Program-made: the position numbers and the translations under genes
In this document: positions 42,934-51,768 of the stretch, piece after piece
Layout of the letters: each line of letters starts with the position of its first letter
How positions within the stretch are numbered: the first letter of the stretch is position 1
The notes under the pieces: generated by a model
Database searches by the model: none
What the model saw: only the letters and a program-made list of their open reading frames with translations
What the model was told of the DNA's origin: nothing
Source: Rhizorhapis sp036570425
GTDB taxonomy: Bacteria > Pseudomonadota > Alphaproteobacteria > Sphingomonadales > Sphingomonadaceae
DNA: 64,000 nt
Direction: 5' to 3'
Assembly (NCBI GenBank): GCA_036570425.1
Contig: DATCYF010000009.1
Location: 166,542 to 230,541, forward strand

Positions 42934-43977
42934 ATGTTGATTGCGCTGTTGCCGGGTGATGGAATTGGGCCGGAAGTCATCGCCGAGGCGCGGCGAGTGC
43001 TGGATGCGCTTGGGCTTGAAGGCCTGAGCTATGAAGAAGCGCAGGTTGGCGGTGCGGCCTACAAAATGAAGGGGCATCCTTTGCCACCCGAAACGCTGGA
43101 TCTGGCGAAACGGGCCGATGCTATTTTATTCGGCGCGGTGGGCGATCCAGCTTGCGATTCTCTGGAGCGGGCATTGCGGCCGGAACAGGCAATCCTTGGC
43201 CTGCGCAAGGAACTGGCGCTGTTTTCGAACCTGCGCCCGGCAAAAATGTTTCCCGAGCTTGCCGACGCGTCGGCGCTCCGGCCCGAGGTGGCCGGAGTCA
43301 TCGACCTTATGATCGTGCGTGAGCTGAACGGCGACGTGTATTTCGGTGAGAAGGGCATGCGCAAGACGGCGGAAGGCCTGCGCGAGGGCTATGACATCAT
43401 GTCCTACAACGAAGCCGAGGTGACGCGGATCGCTCATAGCGCATTCCGCACGGCACGCGCCCGGCGCGGCAAGCTATGTTCAGTGGACAAGGCCAATGTG
43501 CTTGAAACGTCGCAGCTCTGGCGCGACGTGGTGATCGAGATTTCGGCGGAATATCCGGACGTTGAACTCAGTCACATGTATGTGGACAATGCGGCAATGC
43601 AGCTTGTGCGCAATCCCGGCCAGTTCGATGTAATCGTCACAGGCAATCTGTTTGGTGACATTCTGTCCGATCAGGCCAGCATGTGCGTGGGATCGATCGG
43701 GCTTCTGGCGTCAGCGTCGCTCGATGCGAACGGCAAGGGGCTGTACGAGCCCATTCACGGCAGCGCCCCGGACATTGCGGGTCAAGGCAAGGCCAATCCG
43801 TTGGCGACAGTATTATCTGCCGCCATGATGCTGCGTTATTCTCTCGGCCTCTCCGATGCCGCCGACCGTATCGAGACAGCGGTGGCTCAGGCGCTGGCAA
43901 AGGGCGCAAGAAGTCACGATCTTGGCGGAACCATGAGCACTCGCCAGATGGGCGATGCGGTTTTGGCAGCACTATAG
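42934..43977 (+). CDS. leuB: 3-isopropylmalate dehydrogenase
   Basis: 347 residues. LPGDGIGPEVIAEARRVL at the start, the substrate-binding Arg/Tyr region LRPAKMFPELADASALRPEV and YDIMSYNEAEVTRIAHSAF, then the metal-binding NAAMQLVRNPGQFDVIV and the cofactor loop EPIHGSAPDIAGQGKANPLA. It oxidatively decarboxylates 3-isopropylmalate in leucine synthesis, using NAD+. The other leu genes are not in the window. It leads into metZ with a 21-base gap. Confidence 0.97.
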   Translation: MLIALLPGDGIGPEVIAEARRVLDALGLEGLSYEEAQVGGAAYKMKGHPLPPETLDLAKRADAILFGAVGDPACDSLERALRPEQAILGLRKELALFSNLRPAKMFPELADASALRPEVAGVIDLMIVRELNGDVYFGEKGMRKTAEGLREGYDIMSYNEAEVTRIAHSAFRTARARRGKLCSVDKANVLETSQLWRDVVIEISAEYPDVELSHMYVDNAAMQLVRNPGQFDVIVTGNLFGDILSDQASMCVGSIGLLASASLDANGKGLYEPIHGSAPDIAGQGKANPLATVLSAAMMLRYSLGLSDAADRIETAVAQALAKGARSHDLGGTMSTRQMGDAVLAAL

Positions 43978-43998
43978 ATTTTGAATAAAGGCTTGGTG

Positions 43999-45207
43999 AT
44001 GAAAAGAAAAACGGGACAGGATCGTAGCGTCACCTCTCAGTGGCGTCCGACGACTCAGGCGATCCGGGGCGGCACCGCGCGGTCCGAATTTGGGGAAACG
44101 TCAGAGGCAATTTTCCTGACGTCGGGCTATGCCTATGACTGTGCGGAGGATGCGGCGGCGCGCTTTACGGGCGAGCAGCAGGGCATGACATATAGTCGCC
44201 TCCAAAACCCCACTGTGGAGATGCTGGAGCAGCGCATCGCGTTGCTGGAAGGGGCTGAGGCGGCGCGCTGCACCGCGAGCGGCATGGCGGCTATGACGGC
44301 GGCGTTGCTGTGTCAGCTTCAGGCCGGAGATCACGTCGTCGCCGGGCGGGCGCTGTTCGGCTCCTGCCGCTGGCTGACGGATACATTGCTCCCTAAATTC
44401 GGTATCGAAACGACCTGTGTCGACGCGCGCGACAATGACGCGTGGAAAGCGGCAATCAAGCCGAACACAAAGGTTTTTTTCTTCGAAACGCCCGCCAATC
44501 CCACTATGGACGTGGTCGATCTGCAAGCAGTCTGCAGTCTGGCGAAGGAACATGGTATTGTCTCTGTCGTCGATAATGCCTTTGCCACGCCCGTGCTACA
44601 GCGGCCCATGGACTTTGGCGCGGACGTGGTCGCCTACAGCGCCACCAAGCTGATGGATGGGCAGGGCAGGGTGCTTGCCGGAGCCGTGTGCGGTTCGGAA
44701 AATTTCATCAAAGATGTGCTGCTGCCATTTCATCGCAACACTGGCCCGACACTCAGCGCCTTTAATGCCTGGGTCGTGCTGAAGGGGATGGAAACGCTCC
44801 CCTTGCGTGCGCAGCAGCAAAGCGAGAATGCGCTTGCCGTGGGGAAATTCCTTGAAGGCCGTGTAAAAAAAATACTGCATCCCGGTCTCGCCAGTCATCC
44901 GCAGCATGAACTGGCCATGCGGCAGATGAGCGGATGCGGCCCGATCTTCTCCTTCTATGTGGGCGGGGGGCGCAAGGAAGCGCATGGCCTGCTGAATGCG
45001 CTGAAGTTGATCGACATCAGCAATAATATTGGCGACAGCCGATCGCTGATGACGCACCCGGCTTCCACCACCCATTATGGCATGGGAGAGGCTGCACGGC
45101 TTGAGATCGACATTACAGAGGACATGCTGCGCATCAGCGTTGGTCTTGAAGATCCGCAGGACGTGATCGATGATCTGGATCAGGCATTGACGGCTATTGG
45201 TAGATAG
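43999..45207 (+). CDS. metZ: O-succinylhomoserine sulfhydrylase
   Basis: 402 residues of the Cys/Met-metabolism PLP family. PLP-binding Lys is in AYSATKLMDGQGRVLAG; earlier elements include YSRLQNPTVEMLEQRIALLE and ETPANPTMDVVDL. It makes homocysteine from O-succinylhomoserine and sulfide in methionine synthesis. ATG 43999 is chosen over the TTG at 43981 because AAGG precedes it at a normal distance. It abuts apaG. No SAM-II or other SAM riboswitch could be seen upstream, and leuB is immediately before it. Confidence 0.93.
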   Translation: MKRKTGQDRSVTSQWRPTTQAIRGGTARSEFGETSEAIFLTSGYAYDCAEDAAARFTGEQQGMTYSRLQNPTVEMLEQRIALLEGAEAARCTASGMAAMTAALLCQLQAGDHVVAGRALFGSCRWLTDTLLPKFGIETTCVDARDNDAWKAAIKPNTKVFFFETPANPTMDVVDLQAVCSLAKEHGIVSVVDNAFATPVLQRPMDFGADVVAYSATKLMDGQGRVLAGAVCGSENFIKDVLLPFHRNTGPTLSAFNAWVVLKGMETLPLRAQQQSENALAVGKFLEGRVKKILHPGLASHPQHELAMRQMSGCGPIFSFYVGGGRKEAHGLLNALKLIDISNNIGDSRSLMTHPASTTHYGMGEAARLEIDITEDMLRISVGLEDPQDVIDDLDQALTAIGR

Positions 45208-45621
45208 GTGATTTTGACAACTGTGCTGGCGCTTTTCCCCTTCCATCAGACGACCCGCGACGTCACCGTCCGCGTTTCGGTCAGCTTCCTGCCTGAACAG
45301 TCGGAGCCGAACCGAGGACGCTGGTTCTGGGCATATCATATTCGCATCGAAAATGGTGGAACGGAAGCGGTGCAACTGCTGACCCGTAGCTGGACCATTA
45401 CTGATGGCCGCGGCGCGCAACATCGTGTCGAAGGTGAAGGCGTGGTGGGCGAGCAGCCGATGATCGAACCCGGCAGCGCTTATGATTATGTGTCGGGCTG
45501 CCCCCTGTCGACCCCTACGGGAGCGATGCAGGGCAGCTATCATATGCTTTGGGCCAGCGGCGAAACGTTCGATGCCCAAATTCCGCGCTTTTCCCTGATA
45601 GCCCCAGCGGTGACGGAATGA
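45208..45621 (+). CDS. apaG: ApaG (Co2+/Mg2+ efflux-associated) domain protein
   Basis: 137 residues from a GTG that directly follows the metZ stop. The family core reads TRDVTVRVSVSFLPEQSEP, RWFWAYHIRIENGGTEAVQL, LLTRSWTITDGRG and the end SGCPLSTPTGAMQGSY. ApaG is a fibronectin-III-like cytoplasmic fold of uncertain role. The last bases overlap the lysR start by 4 (ATGA), so metZ-apaG-lysR looks cotranscribed. Confidence 0.93.
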   Translation: MILTTVLALFPFHQTTRDVTVRVSVSFLPEQSEPNRGRWFWAYHIRIENGGTEAVQLLTRSWTITDGRGAQHRVEGEGVVGEQPMIEPGSAYDYVSGCPLSTPTGAMQGSYHMLWASGETFDAQIPRFSLIAPAVTE

Positions 45622-46412
45622 AGCGCACCCATTTGCCGCTGAATGGCCTGCGCGTGCTGGATGCCGCCGCGCGCCATTTGAGCTTCACACGCGCCGCTGA
45701 TGAACTGGCGGTCACGCCCGCTGCCGTTGGCCAGCAGATTCGGGCGCTGGAGGAAATGCTGGGTGTTGTCCTCTTCCGCCGCACGCCCAAGGGTTTGGAA
45801 CTGACGCCAGAAACAGAGGCGGGGCTGGAGGCTCTGCGCTCAGGTTTTCTGCAGTTCGAGGAAGCCGTCCGCGCCATGCAGGCCGGACAGACGTCCAAAT
45901 CGCTGACGATAGCAGCGCCGCGTGATTTCACTGCGAAATGGCTCAATGCGCGGCTTGCCCGCTATTCCGCAAGTGACGGGGAGTTGCGCTTCTCCATGAT
46001 GGCGGCAGATGAGCCGTTGGATTTTACCGAGGCCAATCTGGACCTCGCGGTACGTCTTCTTGATGGCCCGGGAGAGCATGAAGGTGTTCGACTTGGAGAG
46101 GCGGTCTTCGTCACAGTCGAAGCGGCGGGCGGCGGACCGGAACACAAGATCGACTGGCCAGGGTGCCCGGCAGACGACGGCATGGCGATCATGCGGGTTG
46201 CCGATGCTGGCCTTGCTATCGAAGCGGCTGCTAACGGTTTTGGCCGTGCCAGCGTGCCACTGCTGCTTGCCGAAAAAGACATTGCGGAAGGCCGCGTTCG
46301 GCAAATCGGTGAACGCCGCAAATCTTCACGCGCCTATTGGTTGATCGCGCCCTTGCCGCAGTGGCGGCAGAAAAAAGTGAAGGCGTTGGTGGAAGCGCTT
46401 ACGGCCGAGTAA
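45618..46412 (+). CDS. LysR-family transcriptional regulator (GcvA-like)
   Basis: 264 residues. The N-terminal winged HTH (about 5-65) reads LPLNGLRVLDAAARHLSFTR and AADELAVTPAAVGQQIRALE, a GcvA/AmpR-like pattern. The effector domain is shorter than the usual 200-220 residues. The target is not evident; metZ and apaG in the same operon are possible, or genes elsewhere. It is convergent with parE. Confidence 0.9.
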   Translation: MKRTHLPLNGLRVLDAAARHLSFTRAADELAVTPAAVGQQIRALEEMLGVVLFRRTPKGLELTPETEAGLEALRSGFLQFEEAVRAMQAGQTSKSLTIAAPRDFTAKWLNARLARYSASDGELRFSMMAADEPLDFTEANLDLAVRLLDGPGEHEGVRLGEAVFVTVEAAGGGPEHKIDWPGCPADDGMAIMRVADAGLAIEAAANGFGRASVPLLLAEKDIAEGRVRQIGERRKSSRAYWLIAPLPQWRQKKVKALVEALTAE

Positions 46413-46455
46413 AGACGATTTGCTGATCTGCTTCTCCGGATGATTTCCGGCGCGC

Positions 46456-48432
46456 TCACGCGTCAATCACCTCTTCATCGACATTAGCCGCATTCTCCTG
46501 AATGAAGGCAAAGCGGTGCTCAGGATGTTTGCCCATCAGCCGCTCGACGAGATCGCGCACCCCGGCGCGTTCCTCATATTCCTGGGGCAGGGTAATGCGG
46601 ATCATACTGCGGGTCTTCGGGTCCATGGTGGTTTCGCGGAGCTGCTGCGGGTTCATTTCGCCAAGGCCCTTGAACCGATTGACCTCCACCTTCTTGCCCT
46701 TGAACTCCGTCTTTTCCAACTGCGCGCGATGCGCGTCATCGCGGGCGTACACGCTCTTGGCGCCGGAGACGAGCCTGTAAAGCGGCGGCTGCGCCAGATA
46801 CAGATGCCCACGCCGCACCAGCTCCGGCATTTCCTGAAAGAAGAAAGTCATGAGCAGTGTGGCGATGTGCGCGCCGTCCACATCGGCGTCCGTCATGATG
46901 ACGATCCGTTCGTAGCGCAGGTTGTCGGGGTTGCAGTCCTTCCGGATGCCGCAGCCTAGCGCCTGAATAAGATCGGCAATTTCCTGATTGGCAAAGATTT
47001 TGGCGGTGTTGGCGGAGGCCACGTTCAATATCTTGCCTCGGATGGGCAAAATAGCTTGCGTCTTGCGGTCACGCGCCTGCTTGGCCGATCCGCCGGCGCT
47101 GTCGCCCTCCACAATGAAGACTTCCGTACCCTCCGGCGCGTCCGCCGAACAGTCGGTGAGTTTGCCCGGCAGGCGCAGTTTTCGCGCGCTGGTGGCATTC
47201 TTGCGCTTAACTTCTCGTTCCGCCCTGCGCTTCAGCCGGTCTTCCATCCGGTCCAGGACAAAGTTGAGCAGGGCTTTGCCACGTTCCATATTGTCGGAAA
47301 GGAAATGATCGAAATGGTCGCGCACTGCATTTTCGACCAGGCGTGCGGCTTCGGGACTGGTCAGGCGATCCTTGGTCTGACTTTGAAATTGAGGATCGCG
47401 AACAAAGACCGACAGCATGATCTCGCAAGCGGACATGATGTCTTCGGCCTGAATCTGCGCTGCCCGCTTCTGACCCGCCAGTTCGCCAAACGCCCGGATG
47501 CCTTTTGTAAGGGCAGCGCGCAAACCCGTTTCATGCGTGCCGCCGTCAGGTGTCGGAATGGTGTTGCAGTACCAGCTATAGCTGCCGTCGGACCAGAGTG
47601 GCCAGGCGACGGCCCATTCCACTCGTCCCGCGCCATCGGGGAAATCCTGTCGTCCGTCGAAGAAATTGGCGGTGGCGCATTCACGCGTGCCGATCTGTTC
47701 GCGCAGATGGTCAGACAGGCCGCCGGGAAACTGGAATACAGCTTCGGCGGGTGTATCATCGGTGATGAGTTCAGGAGCGCATTTCCAGCGGATTTCGACA
47801 CCCGCGAACAGATAGGCCTTGGATCGGGCAAGACGGTAGAGACGAGCAGGTTTGAACTTCAACTCACCAAAAATCTCGATGTCCGGGGTAAAGGCTACCA
47901 AGGTGCCGCGCCGGTTGGGCGCAGCGCCGATCTTTTCCAGCGAGCCCAGGGGATGGCCTCTGGAAAAATGTTGCCGATAGAGCTCCTTGCTACGCGCGAC
48001 TTCAATGATCGTATCGCTGGAGAGCGCGTTAACGACACTGACGCCTACGCCGTGCAGACCCCCTGACGTGGAATAGGCCTTGTCCGAAAATTTACCCCCC
48101 GAATGCAGCGTTGTGAGGATAACCTCCAGTGCGGACTTGCCCGGAAATTTGGGATGCGGATCGACCGGAATGCCCCGGCCGTTGTCAGTGACGGTCAGGC
48201 GATTGCCAATTTCCAACGTGACTTCGATACGGCTGGCATGCCCCGCGACCGCTTCGTCCATGCTATTGTCGAGCACTTCGGAAGCCAGATGGTGCAGCGC
48301 CCGCTCGTCCGTCCCGCCGATATACATGCCCGGACGGCGACGGACAGGCTCCAGGCCCTCCAGTACCTCAATGTGTGAAGCATCATAATCGATCGGGGTG
48401 GTTGGGACTGATCCGAAGAGGTCATCTGACAT
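46456..48432 (-). CDS. parE: DNA topoisomerase IV subunit B
   Basis: 658 residues. The GHKL ATPase begins HIEVLEGLEPVRRRPGMYIG with ATP-binding EVLDNSMDEAVAG and LTVTDNGRGIPVD; the transducer and TOPRIM domain follow, the latter with FIVEGDSAGGSAKQARDRK, then the C-terminal stretch VNRFKGLGEMNPQQLRETTM. Length and features fit ParE rather than GyrB, which is about 800 residues in alphaproteobacteria. With ParC it decatenates daughter chromosomes. It is divergent from the lipoprotein gene. Confidence 0.95.
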   Translation of the reverse strand: MSDDLFGSVPTTPIDYDASHIEVLEGLEPVRRRPGMYIGGTDERALHHLASEVLDNSMDEAVAGHASRIEVTLEIGNRLTVTDNGRGIPVDPHPKFPGKSALEVILTTLHSGGKFSDKAYSTSGGLHGVGVSVVNALSSDTIIEVARSKELYRQHFSRGHPLGSLEKIGAAPNRRGTLVAFTPDIEIFGELKFKPARLYRLARSKAYLFAGVEIRWKCAPELITDDTPAEAVFQFPGGLSDHLREQIGTRECATANFFDGRQDFPDGAGRVEWAVAWPLWSDGSYSWYCNTIPTPDGGTHETGLRAALTKGIRAFGELAGQKRAAQIQAEDIMSACEIMLSVFVRDPQFQSQTKDRLTSPEAARLVENAVRDHFDHFLSDNMERGKALLNFVLDRMEDRLKRRAEREVKRKNATSARKLRLPGKLTDCSADAPEGTEVFIVEGDSAGGSAKQARDRKTQAILPIRGKILNVASANTAKIFANQEIADLIQALGCGIRKDCNPDNLRYERIVIMTDADVDGAHIATLLMTFFFQEMPELVRRGHLYLAQPPLYRLVSGAKSVYARDDAHRAQLEKTEFKGKKVEVNRFKGLGEMNPQQLRETTMDPKTRSMIRITLPQEYEERAGVRDLVERLMGKHPEHRFAFIQENAANVDEEVIDA

Positions 48433-48515
48433 GCTCCAGCTATAGGACCTGCTCTGCTAAACTGGCAAGGCGGATCATGGCTGCAACGCCGAGGGCCGAT
48501 TCCTGTTTCTGGAGT

Positions 48516-48540
48516 GGAACGAAATTGCCGGACTGACGTT
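48516..48540 (+). promoter_or_regulatory. EcfG (general stress sigma) type promoter
   Basis: GGAAC (48516-48520), 16 bases, CGTT (48537-48540): an exact match to the EcfG consensus, 82 bases before the lipoprotein ATG and on the same strand. A pair of GTTCATC repeats lies between it and the gene. Confidence 0.7.
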
Positions 48541-48580
48541 TTCGTTGCCCGCGGTGCATGGACGCCTATGGACGTTTGAG

Positions 48581-48598
48581 GTTCATCTGAAGTTCATC
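48581..48598 (+). repeat. Two GTTCATC direct repeats with 11-base period
   Basis: GTTCATC at 48581-48587 and 48592-48598 are 11 bases apart, one DNA turn, as at many OmpR/PhoB-type response-regulator sites. They lie between the EcfG-type promoter and the lipoprotein gene. The cognate regulator is unknown. Confidence 0.35.
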
Positions 48599-48621
48599 GC
48601 CATCTTATGAAAGAGGGATAT

Positions 48622-48879
48622 ATGAAGAGCAGATATCTAGCGCTCATAATCACCGGCACAATGCTTCTGGGAGCATGTGCCACGTCCGGCGATGAAGAAG
48701 TCGCACCGGCGGCGCCGGTCGGCGCAGGCGCCATAGTCGGTACGGTAGCTGCCGACCGGGACGGCGATGGGATGGTTGATGGATATTATACGTCCGACGG
48801 CATCTATCACGCGTTCCAGGCACCCCCATGCCCACCACCTCCGCCGCCGCCGCCAAGTCCTTCAGGGGAGCGAGGCTGA
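48622..48879 (+). CDS. Small lipoprotein with EF-hand-like loop and proline-rich end
   Basis: 85 residues. ATG 48622 is chosen because GAGGGATAT precedes it; an in-frame ATG at 48607 lacks a site. Signal peptide with lipobox LLGAC, so a lipid anchor is likely. A loop DRDGDGMVDGYYTSDG resembles the Ca2+-binding EF-hand/dockerin motif. The C-terminus is PPCPPPPPPPPSPSG, an extended stretch that may contact peptidoglycan. Not a named family. The EcfG-type site upstream suggests stress induction, and the L,D-transpeptidase gene follows closely. Confidence 0.8.
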   Translation: MKSRYLALIITGTMLLGACATSGDEEVAPAAPVGAGAIVGTVAADRDGDGMVDGYYTSDGIYHAFQAPPCPPPPPPPPSPSGERG

Positions 48880-48929
48880 TAAAATTTCTATATAAGGCGC
48901 GGCGACGGTGCCGCGCCACCTACCACTCG

Positions 48930-50465
48930 ATGCAGGCGGGACGATTGCTTTTACGCAGTCTTCCCGCCATCGTCATGGTATCGATGCTTGTTCCTCCGCC
49001 AGTTGCAGCGCAGGCCCCGGCAGGGAATAGCGTTGCGGCCGAAGTGCAATCCTCGGCAAGCGGTAAGCTCAAGAAATTTTATCGTCCGAGAGGTTATTGG
49101 CCTCTCTGGGTCCATGAAGGTGAGTTGGGCCCGTCCGCTGACCGGCTGATCGAGCTTGTCTCGAGCGCTGAACTCGACGGCCTGGATCCCGACGATTATG
49201 ATCCAGACGAGCTTCGCGAGGTGGTGAAGAAAGCGCGGAGCGGATCGTCCGAAGCACTCGCCAAGGCAGAATTGAAACTTTCCCGCACTTTCGCCCGATA
49301 TGTAAGCGACGTGCGTCGAAAGCCGTCCATAAAGATCACTTACCTCGACCGGGAACTGGAGCCTGAGCGCTTGACCGAGGCTGCAGTCCTGCGGGCCGCT
49401 GCCCTCGTCCCCTCCTTTGCTGATTATATGGATGATGCGGGCTGGATGAGCCCGATTTATATGCGGCTACGCGATGCTTACGGGAAATATCGCGACCATT
49501 GGGATGGCTTGCCAAAGATCGAAATTTCGGATGGCGCCCTGCTGCGCACCGGAGATAAGGGCGAACGGGTCCGAATGCTCCGTCGGCGATTGGGAGTGCC
49601 CGAGGGAGCAATCTTCGATAAAGTGCTCGCCAAGAAGCTGCGCACCTTTCAGGCCGAGCACGGATTGCCCGACGATGCGATTGCGGGGTCAGCTACAATC
49701 GCGGCTCTTAATCGTGGTTCGGCCTATTATGAGCGGCTCATTCAACTCAATATGGAGCGCGCACGCGTTCTGCCGGGACCTTGGACACGGCATGTCATAG
49801 TGGACGCCGTCACTGCCCGGCTGTGGCTTTACAACAGTGGCAAGATGCAAGGGACAATGCGCGTCGTCGTCGGCAAACCGACGGAGCAGACCCCCATGCT
49901 GGCAGGCATGATGCGCTATGCCATTTTCAACCCTTACTGGAATGTCCCCTCTGACCTCGTCCAGCGCCGGATCGCTCCCAAGGTACTCGATGGCGCAACG
50001 TTAAAAGGGATGCGCTATGAGGCTCTATCGGATTGGACAGCGAACGCCAGCGTTCTCGATCCTGCGAACATCGATTGGTCCGCCATTGCGCAGGGCCGCG
50101 AAAATGTACGCGTGCGCCAGCTGCCGGGAAGAAATAATGCGATGGGGCGGATGAAGTTCATGTTCCCAAACGATCTGGGGATTTATCTCCATGACACGCC
50201 AGACAAATCCCTCTTTAGCGAAAAGGAGCGTCAGTTCAGTTCTGGCTGTGTTCGATTGGAGGATGCCCCGCGGCTGGCGAAGTGGCTGTTTGGCAAAAAG
50301 CCGAAATTGGAGTCCGACGTTGCGGAACAACAGGTGCCTTTGCCCGAGCCAGTACCAGTTTACCTGAGCTACTTAACTGTAGCGCCGACCGATAGAGGCA
50401 TCGCCTTTCTTGAGGATGCCTATGGACGCGACGGCGACCAACTGGAGCGGCTCGCTAAACGATAA
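48930..50465 (+). CDS. L,D-transpeptidase (YcbB/LdtD type)
   Basis: 511 residues from ATG 48930, which opens directly into a signal peptide (RLLLRSLPAIVMVSMLVPPP, cleavage near VAAQA). A scaffold region, a peptidoglycan-binding domain (LRTGDKGERVRMLRRRLGVP) and the YkuD catalytic domain follow. The active site is FSSGCVRLEDAPRLA with the catalytic Cys, and the partner His is in YLHDTPDKSLF. Such enzymes form 3-3 cross-links in the periplasm. No good ribosome site is seen at 48930; the frame is open back to 48828, overlapping the lipoprotein gene. It may be expressed from the same stress promoter. Confidence 0.92.
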   Translation: MQAGRLLLRSLPAIVMVSMLVPPPVAAQAPAGNSVAAEVQSSASGKLKKFYRPRGYWPLWVHEGELGPSADRLIELVSSAELDGLDPDDYDPDELREVVKKARSGSSEALAKAELKLSRTFARYVSDVRRKPSIKITYLDRELEPERLTEAAVLRAAALVPSFADYMDDAGWMSPIYMRLRDAYGKYRDHWDGLPKIEISDGALLRTGDKGERVRMLRRRLGVPEGAIFDKVLAKKLRTFQAEHGLPDDAIAGSATIAALNRGSAYYERLIQLNMERARVLPGPWTRHVIVDAVTARLWLYNSGKMQGTMRVVVGKPTEQTPMLAGMMRYAIFNPYWNVPSDLVQRRIAPKVLDGATLKGMRYEALSDWTANASVLDPANIDWSAIAQGRENVRVRQLPGRNNAMGRMKFMFPNDLGIYLHDTPDKSLFSEKERQFSSGCVRLEDAPRLAKWLFGKKPKLESDVAEQQVPLPEPVPVYLSYLTVAPTDRGIAFLEDAYGRDGDQLERLAKR

Positions 50466-50567
50466 TTCCGGTGTTCTTTAGGAGTTGTCGGGAGGAACGT
50501 AGACCTGACAATCAGCCCATTACAGCGTTGCTGGATTGTTCGAGCGCGACCATATGCGTAATCATTT

Positions 50568-51764
50568 TTGAATGTCGACGTCCATAGATTGGGCTTGTCA
50601 ACGTCCTGCGAGATACCCATAGCGGCCGCACCTTACACCGCGGAGCATATCATCAAACAGGTCGCCGCCCTTCCTTACCGCATCGAACCGGACGGCGCCG
50701 CCCGGATATTGCTGATCACGTCTCGCGAGACGCGAAGATGGATTATTCCGAAAGGCAATCCCATTCGCGGTCTTGAAGCGCATCAGGCGGCCGCCCGGGA
50801 AGCATTTGAAGAGGCCGGCATTTCCGGGATCGCCTGTCCTGCGGCGATAGGTCAATATACTTATGAAAAGCGCAAGCGCAAAGGCAACCGGCACCTGCTT
50901 GTTGATGTTTATCCTCTGGCCGTCATCCGGCAATTCGATGACTGGCCGGAGCGTGAACAACGGCAGGCACGCTGGTTTTCGTTGAATGAAGCGGCAAAAT
51001 TGGTGAATGAGCCGGAACTTCAGGCGATCATCGCCGATTTTTCAGCGCCTCCGCCGATGGCGGGGCTTGGCCAACGGGCGCTGCAATGGGTTCGCGAGCA
51101 AAGCGCAGAAAGGATCAAATTAGTGCGGTGGTTTCAAGCGCTTATGCCCAGACAGGGCCGCTTCTTCGAACAGTTCGAAGCTCATGGTCAAACCTTGGTC
51201 GACGGTGCGGATGCCTTGGCAAGATTGCTGCAGGGAGGTCCGGATATCGCGGAATATTGCCGCCAGATACAGGATCATGAGCATAAGGCCGACGACATTA
51301 TCCGGGAAGTATTGCTAGATGTCCGGCGGACGTTCATCACTCCGTTCGATCGCAGCGCCATTACCAGCCTAATCGGATCAATGGACGACGCCATCGACCA
51401 GATGAATCAGACGGCCAAGTCCATTCTGCTATACGATGTCAGGGAATTCGAACCCCAGATGCAGGATATGAGCGCCATTATTGTGGAGGCCGCCCGCATC
51501 ACCGCCGAAGCCATGCCGCTGCTGCGTTCGCTGGGGAACAATAGCAACCGCCTTCATGGGTTGACGGAACGCCTGGTTCAGATCGAAGGACATGCCGACG
51601 ACATTCACGATGCCGGATTAAAAGCTCTGTATCAAAGATGTGCAGGCGAACATCCGATGGAATTTGTCGTACGGCGTGAAATCTTGAACCATCTTGAAAA
51701 AGTGGTCGATGGATTTGAGGACGTAGCTAACGAGATCCAGGGTCTCGTGATCGATCACGCCTAA
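50568..51764 (+). CDS. Fused Nudix hydrolase-DUF47 (PhoU-like) protein
   Basis: Up to 398 residues. The Nudix domain (about 22-160) has RRWIIPKGNPIRGL and AAAREAFEEAGISG; the RE..EE catalytic helix is intact, though the first Glu of the classic box is shifted by one. Relatives with the WxxPKG pattern are often grouped with diphosphoinositol-polyphosphate hydrolases. The C-terminal DUF47/PhoU-like domain (about 190-398) begins WFQALMPRQGRFFEQFEAHG and is helical, like the partner proteins of Pit transporters. The start is uncertain: no ATG is in frame before the Nudix domain. A TTG at 50568 is used as the outer limit; an ATA at 50622 (followed by GCGGCCGCA) stands where an ATG would be expected. 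It is 4 bases before pit. Confidence 0.85.
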   Translation: MNVDVHRLGLSTSCEIPIAAAPYTAEHIIKQVAALPYRIEPDGAARILLITSRETRRWIIPKGNPIRGLEAHQAAAREAFEEAGISGIACPAAIGQYTYEKRKRKGNRHLLVDVYPLAVIRQFDDWPEREQRQARWFSLNEAAKLVNEPELQAIIADFSAPPPMAGLGQRALQWVREQSAERIKLVRWFQALMPRQGRFFEQFEAHGQTLVDGADALARLLQGGPDIAEYCRQIQDHEHKADDIIREVLLDVRRTFITPFDRSAITSLIGSMDDAIDQMNQTAKSILLYDVREFEPQMQDMSAIIVEAARITAEAMPLLRSLGNNSNRLHGLTERLVQIEGHADDIHDAGLKALYQRCAGEHPMEFVVRREILNHLEKVVDGFEDVANEIQGLVIDHA

Positions 51765-51768
51765 ACGC

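Noticed and set aside
50505..50525. CTGACAATCAG...CATTACAG as a possible PHO box before the Nudix-DUF47-pit genes
   Set aside because: On the opposite strand it reads CTGTAAT-3-CTGATTG, with a 3-base rather than 4-base spacer and poor second half; not convincing.
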